DNA from: JBBATK01 sp039810585
Lineage (GTDB): Bacteria > Bacteroidota > Ignavibacteria > Kapaibacteriales > NICIL-2
Reading direction: 5' to 3'
DNA length: 64,000 bases
Assembly: GCA_039810585.1 (NCBI GenBank)
Contig: JBDHXF010000002.1
Coordinates: 1 to 64,000 of the forward strand
Shown: positions 59,982 to 64,000 of the stretch, one piece after another
Position numbering within the stretch: position 1 is the first letter of the stretch
Layout of the letters: each line of letters starts with the position of its first letter
Program-made: the position numbers and the translations under genes
The notes under the pieces: generated by a model
Seen by the model: only the letters and a program-made list of their open reading frames with translations
Databases searched by the model: none
What the model was told of the DNA's origin: nothing

Positions 59982-62123
59982 ATGAAACGTCGTCTTCTTC
60001 TCATTGTGTTCTCCTTGAGCCTTGGCCTGGGTGGTTGCCACTTTTGGGACAACTCAATGACCTTTTTCAATACCTACTACAATCAAAAGAAGTTGATGGC
60101 GGAGACGGAAGAGGAATTCGGCTACAACGATTACCTCAAGCCACCGAAGCCACGTGTTATCGCACCACAAGAACACGACTTGACCTTGGAAAAAGGAACG
60201 AACGATTTGCCGGCCTATGTGAGCGACATGATCGTCAAGCCTCAAAAACTGCAACCGGTACAGGTCAAAGTTGACTCGATCATCATAAAGGGATCCAAGA
60301 TTCTGGCAACGCACCCAAAGAGTAGCTTTGTGGATGGATCGTTGTATTTGATGGCCAAGGCATTTTTCTACCGAAGCGAGTGGCTTCCCTCCAATATCAA
60401 ATGTCAAGAAATAGCAGAGAATTACCCTAATTCTCCCTACTCGCCGGATGCACACCTCCTATCGGCAAAGAACTATTTGCTACAGCGTAACCTACCGCGA
60501 GCTAAGATCATGCTGTCGCGCACCATCGATGTAGCGTGGCAGCAAGAACGCTACGACGTGCTTTCAGAAGCGTTTGAACTCACGGCAGAAGAGGCAATAG
60601 AAGAGGAAGACTACGACGGAGCGGAACGACCCTACCGCCAAGCAATCAATCAGTGTGACGATGAGGCGCAAAAAGCCAAATGGCAGTGCGATCTGGGTTT
60701 AGTATTGTATCGCCTTCGGATTTTTGACAAAGCCAACAAGGAACTTGCTAAAGTGGACGAGTATAGCCCCACGCCACTCACGGAATTCGAGGCAAAGTAC
60801 TATCGCGCTCTTAGCCTGGCAGAATTGAAGCACTTCGATGAGGCAGACAACATACTCGCCAATCTTGATAAGAACCGAAACTTTGATGAGTATGCTAAGC
60901 TTGGGTATCAAAATTCCGCCCGATTGCAAATTGCTCGTCTGCGAGGCAATGCAGACAGCTTAGCCATGGTTGAACGAGCAGTGGACTCCACTTCGTCGGG
61001 AAGCGTGCCATTATTGGTAGCCAACTTTGAGCGTGGCTTGGATCTCTACCGAGCCAAAGATTACGACAAGGCACGCCTTTACTTTGCAAAGGCAAAGGTT
61101 GTACGCTCCCCCATTTTTGACGGGGCCAACACCCTCTTTACTCTTCTCAATACCAGAGAGTTGAAGATGACGGAGAGCAAACAACTCCACGATCAAATTC
61201 AAACGGCAAGTCCGGGTGAGCAGAAGGATAGTTTACAGTCGCTCTATGCACGCACCATCTTTGAGCTCGGTCGCACAAATGAAGAAATGGGGAACAAGGA
61301 CAGCGCTGAGTACTATTTCCACGAGGCAATGACCGCCGCTCCGGACAAGGATACATTGCGGGCGCAGTACTTGTATTCGTATGGTCGAATGGTTGCTCCT
61401 CGAAACCCTGAGCTCTCAGACTCACTCCAAGAGGAAATCTTCGCCAAGTATCCGAAGACTGTGTACGGTGACGAAGCTCGTCACATACTGGGAATTACGG
61501 ATTACGCCTTGTTAGACTCGGCAGAGGAACTGTACAAGAGTGGAACATCGTTCCGTAATGTAGGCGATTATTCAATGGCTAATCGACAGTATTACCGGGT
61601 GTTCAGTGATTATCGGAATTCCAAATTTGCTCCGGCCGCTCTTTATGCGATAGGCTGGGTGTGGGAGCAAAAATTGAACAACAATGACTCCGCGTTTTAT
61701 TACTACGGCTTGCTCATTAAGCGTTACCCGTTTTCAGAATATGCCGATGATATTCGTTTTGCGGTATCCTACGGTGCAGCGAAAAGGGGTATTGCGGACA
61801 GCACCAGTTTCCTGGGCAATCGGCGAAAACCAGGTGAAGTGCAAGATCAAAACGCCGTGAAAACGATTCCGGGGAACGGCAGCATTTCCGCTCCCGGTGG
61901 GACCGGTGTCAATAGCGCACAACCCGGGCAGGGTCAGAATTCGCCTTCCCAACAACCGGTTTTCAACCCGCGAACTGCTCCGCAGATTCCCGCTTCCAGC
62001 TTGAATCCGCAGTTGGGTAGCCCGCTCAACACACCGTTTAATCAGAAGCTTCCGAGCATTGACTCCGTGGAGGCTCCCACGCCGACTCCGAGCGATAGTA
62101 CCAAGACGAAACCAAAAAAATAG
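59982..62123 (+). CDS. Large TPR lipoprotein, possibly SprE/PorW-like
   Basis: 713 residues. The lipoprotein signal ends LGLGGC (lipid Cys at about residue 19). The mature start HFWDNSMTFFNTYYNQKKLM is followed by a long array of TPR-like helix pairs (about residues 85-600; for example GSLYLMAKAFFYRSEW, RIFDKANKELAKVDEY, GDYSMANRQYYRVFSDYR). A Pro/Asn/Gln/Thr-rich disordered tail ends in lysines. The 'FFNTYYN' entry followed by many TPRs resembles SprE/PorW-type lipoproteins linked to type IX secretion, which would suit the T9SS cargo at 3.5-11 kb. That link is an inference. It is followed by the histidine kinase after 56 bases. Confidence 0.7.
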   Translation: MKRRLLLIVFSLSLGLGGCHFWDNSMTFFNTYYNQKKLMAETEEEFGYNDYLKPPKPRVIAPQEHDLTLEKGTNDLPAYVSDMIVKPQKLQPVQVKVDSIIIKGSKILATHPKSSFVDGSLYLMAKAFFYRSEWLPSNIKCQEIAENYPNSPYSPDAHLLSAKNYLLQRNLPRAKIMLSRTIDVAWQQERYDVLSEAFELTAEEAIEEEDYDGAERPYRQAINQCDDEAQKAKWQCDLGLVLYRLRIFDKANKELAKVDEYSPTPLTEFEAKYYRALSLAELKHFDEADNILANLDKNRNFDEYAKLGYQNSARLQIARLRGNADSLAMVERAVDSTSSGSVPLLVANFERGLDLYRAKDYDKARLYFAKAKVVRSPIFDGANTLFTLLNTRELKMTESKQLHDQIQTASPGEQKDSLQSLYARTIFELGRTNEEMGNKDSAEYYFHEAMTAAPDKDTLRAQYLYSYGRMVAPRNPELSDSLQEEIFAKYPKTVYGDEARHILGITDYALLDSAEELYKSGTSFRNVGDYSMANRQYYRVFSDYRNSKFAPAALYAIGWVWEQKLNNNDSAFYYYGLLIKRYPFSEYADDIRFAVSYGAAKRGIADSTSFLGNRRKPGEVQDQNAVKTIPGNGSISAPGGTGVNSAQPGQGQNSPSQQPVFNPRTAPQIPASSLNPQLGSPLNTPFNQKLPSIDSVEAPTPTPSDSTKTKPKK

Positions 62124-62179
62124 GATCTCCCCTCCTGGATCCAAGGTTTGGCACGAGGCTTGTCGTTTAAGATGAGTCT

Positions 62180-63292
62180 ATGACATCCCGTTCCACATAT
62201 CAACGTAGGAAAACGGCTGACAGACACGACAATGTGGATGTACTCCGTAAGCAGGTAACCTGGTACAAGTCATTCTTTGACAATGCCGCGGATGCCGTCT
62301 TCCTTATTCAAACCAAAACCTGGGCTGTACTCGATGCCAATGCACGAGCTTCCGCCCTACTGGGCGTTGAGCACGTTGACTTGATTGGCCGGACGCTACC
62401 TCAGTTCAAATCGGTGTTCAATTTGTTGAGTAGCTCGGCTGCGCCGCACGCTCTGGCAGAAGTAAACCTGCATCGAGATGAAGAAAGTGTGTTTGTAGAG
62501 GTCAGCGCTCGTTTTGTTGAGCATGACGGACAGCGCCTTATCCTGGCCATCGCCCGTGACGTGAGTGACCGTCGATCGTTGACGGAGACGCTGATGCAGG
62601 CCGACAAAATGATGGCACTTGGACAACTCTCCGCCACCGTTGCCCACGAAATTCGGAACCCTCTGGCGGCTGTCAACCTCAACCTCCAAATGCTGCAGCG
62701 AAAGTTGGAGGCTGATGACAAAGCGCAGCACTACATTAGCATTGCCATGCGCGGCGTTGAGCGCATCATGAATATTGTCAGCACAACCCTGGATTTTGCG
62801 AAGCCGCAGGCTCCTCGAATTGAGGAGATTGATATCAACGATGTTCTCACCGATTCACTGGAACTCATTTCAGACATTTTGTTTCGGAAAATCATTGCCG
62901 TCCATCTCGATCTGGAACATCAGCTTCCGAAGCTGAAGGCGGATATGAATCAGATGCAGCAGGTGTTTATCAACTTGTTGACGAACTCGTGCGACGCGAT
63001 CAATGCCAAGGGAGAAATCAGCATTCACACCGGAAGTGAGCAACTCAATGGTGAAACGGTTGCTATTGTCATTTCGATTAGCGATAACGGTTGTGGTATT
63101 CTCGCGGAGGATTTGCCGCGAATATTTGAACCCTTCTTTACACGCAAAGCGGAGGGTACAGGCCTTGGTCTGGCCATCACTCATCGAATCATTCAGCAGC
63201 ATGGCGGGAGTATCGATGTGAAGAGCGCGAGGGGTAAAGGAACGGTTTTCTCCATTCGAATTCCGACTCCACTCCACAATCCACAGGTGTGA
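62180..63292 (+). CDS. PAS-domain sensor histidine kinase, NtrB-like, cytoplasmic
   Basis: 370 residues with no membrane segment. A PAS domain lies at about 28-130 (FFDNAADAVFLIQTKTWAVL). The HisKA dimerisation domain has phospho-acceptor H156 in VAHEIRNPLAAVN. The HATPase domain has the N box (NLLTNSCDAI), G1 (SDNGCGI), F box (FEPFFTRK) and G2 (GTGLGLAI). All catalytic boxes are intact. No response regulator gene is adjacent, so it is an orphan kinase here. What the PAS domain senses is unknown. Confidence 0.92.
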   Translation: MTSRSTYQRRKTADRHDNVDVLRKQVTWYKSFFDNAADAVFLIQTKTWAVLDANARASALLGVEHVDLIGRTLPQFKSVFNLLSSSAAPHALAEVNLHRDEESVFVEVSARFVEHDGQRLILAIARDVSDRRSLTETLMQADKMMALGQLSATVAHEIRNPLAAVNLNLQMLQRKLEADDKAQHYISIAMRGVERIMNIVSTTLDFAKPQAPRIEEIDINDVLTDSLELISDILFRKIIAVHLDLEHQLPKLKADMNQMQQVFINLLTNSCDAINAKGEISIHTGSEQLNGETVAIVISISDNGCGILAEDLPRIFEPFFTRKAEGTGLGLAITHRIIQQHGGSIDVKSARGKGTVFSIRIPTPLHNPQV

Positions 63293-63387
63293 TGGTTTCA
63301 TATATCGGCTACCATCTACCGAGACCGGTAACGTCTACCACCATGAGTACTCTGGAAATCAGTGCTTGATGGATAGCGGATATAGTC

Positions 63388-63412
63388 AGGCCGAAGGCCT
63401 CAAGAATTGAAA
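63388..63412. repeat. GAA-triloop hairpin followed by CAAGAATTGAAA (second copy)
   Basis: AGGCC-GAA-GGCCT then CAAGAATTGAAA, between the convergent kinase and TPR genes. It has the same loop and the same 12-base tail as the element at 14562-14587, with a different stem sequence. Confidence 0.4.
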
Positions 63413-63439
63413 CCTCTCTACCGAACTCTGGCCAGCACA

Positions 63440-64000
63440 TCAGCGAACGTAGGCTTTTTGAAGATACTGTTTGGCCTCGTCGTGAGAGTTCTGGATGTCG
63501 TCCCACGACATCACCTTGTTATACTGACTGATAGCAAGACTACGTTTGCCCTGAATGTCGTAGATCTTGCCGACGTATAAATTCAGCTTGACCATGAAGC
63601 CGGAGGGATCTTGATCGAGTAAACGGCACGCTTCGTCGCACTTATAGAAGTACTGCAAGGCTTCGTCGTACTTGGCACGATTAAACAAGAAGTAGCCCAG
63701 ATAGTACAAAGCATCGCGAGCCGCAAAGGCGTCGTACCCGAACTTCTTGAGTCGATAGTCAGCCAAAATGAGGTGCCATTGTGTTTCAGCCGAATCCAGA
63801 TATCCGGACTGCAACAGAGCGGTAGCGTATTTGCGGTGGAACGAGGCATTCTTGGGATACGCCTTGTACAACTCCGTGCTTAACCGCAAATAGTCGGAAG
63901 CGGAATGTTCGAATTGATTGCCGTAGACCATTTGCAACGTCACCTTAGCTTCCACAGCAGCATAGCGTGCACGCTTGGCGGCAGCCTCCAGTTGCAGGAC
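63440..64000 (-). CDS. TPR-containing protein, 5' end cut by window
   Basis: The open frame runs on the minus strand from the window edge (first codons read VLQLEAAAKRARYAA) to a stop at 63440. The GTG at 63955 is therefore not the true start and the N-terminus lies outside. The visible 186 residues are helical repeats: 'ASFHRKYATALLQSGYLDSA', 'AARDALYYLGYFLFNRAKYD', 'KLNLYVGKIYDIQGKRSLAI'. They fit tetratricopeptide repeats used in protein-protein contacts. No other domain is visible. Confidence 0.75.
   Translation of the reverse strand, partial: VLQLEAAAKRARYAAVEAKVTLQMVYGNQFEHSASDYLRLSTELYKAYPKNASFHRKYATALLQSGYLDSAETQWHLILADYRLKKFGYDAFAARDALYYLGYFLFNRAKYDEALQYFYKCDEACRLLDQDPSGFMVKLNLYVGKIYDIQGKRSLAISQYNKVMSWDDIQNSHDEAKQYLQKAYVR

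Overview
The window looks like chromosomal DNA from an FCB-group bacterium on the Bacteroidota/Chlorobi side, probably a Kapabacteria- or Ignavibacteria-like lineage. The lineage is inferred; several things seen in the sequence point to it. Two large secreted proteins end in type IX secretion (T9SS) type A sorting domains. Promoter -7 boxes of the Bacteroidota form TAnnTTTG occur upstream of many genes. Shine-Dalgarno sites are rare. DUF3857/transglutaminase proteins, a fused E1alpha-E1beta dehydrogenase, SLBB export proteins and choice-of-anchor D repeats are also present. No rRNA, tRNA, CRISPR array, insertion sequence or phage gene was seen, so this is mostly core chromosome plus a polysaccharide locus.

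Layout. 1-6.1 kb: a truncated Gfo/Idh/MocA oxidoreductase, a Xer recombinase, and two enzymes that fit consecutive steps of the 3-hydroxyanthranilate (kynurenine) meta pathway (an aminomuconate-semialdehyde dehydrogenase-like ALDH and a RidA-type aminomuconate deaminase), with a secreted propeller protein between them. 6.1-14.5 kb: a 1624-residue secreted glycine-rich protein, then a probable metal-uptake operon (His-rich small protein, TonB receptor, small secreted protein). 14.7-17.2 kb: fused branched-chain 2-oxoacid dehydrogenase E1. 17.2-18.2 kb: about 1 kb without a recognisable gene. 18.2-22.2 kb: tandem DUF3857/transglutaminase proteins, one apparently active and one dead. 22.3-27.7 kb: PAP2 phosphatase, a FliO-like membrane protein, mreBCD, and a third transglutaminase-like protein. 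28-34 kb: smc, a FlK-like thioesterase, and asnS with an orphan Rieske protein. 34.3-36.1 kb: a DEAD-box helicase separated from its RNA-binding domain by one in-frame TGA.

36.3-47.6 kb is a surface-polysaccharide locus: a GT-C/TPR protein, wecB, an SLBB exporter, a polyprenyl-phosphate sugar transferase, a DPM1-like GT2, an unusual GT2-sugar-transferase fusion, accA, and a GT4. Its genes are tightly packed or overlapping. 47.7-51.6 kb carries RNA and translation genes: an RluB-like protein lacking the catalytic Asp, a Nudix hydrolase, and an S1-domain protein. 52.7-58.6 kb (minus strand) is a complete MacAB-TolC-type tripartite efflux operon with two permeases. 58.8-64 kb holds hprK, a large TPR lipoprotein, an NtrB-like histidine kinase, and a TPR protein cut by the window end.

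The strongest leads are four proteins with a broken or missing catalytic element: the split DeaD helicase, the Asp-less pseudouridine synthase homologue, the GT2 fused to a truncated sugar-transferase domain, and the dead transglutaminase paired with a live one. A textbook Bacteroidota promoter lies between the PAP2 and FliO-like genes. I did not find a clear, wholly new multi-gene system.
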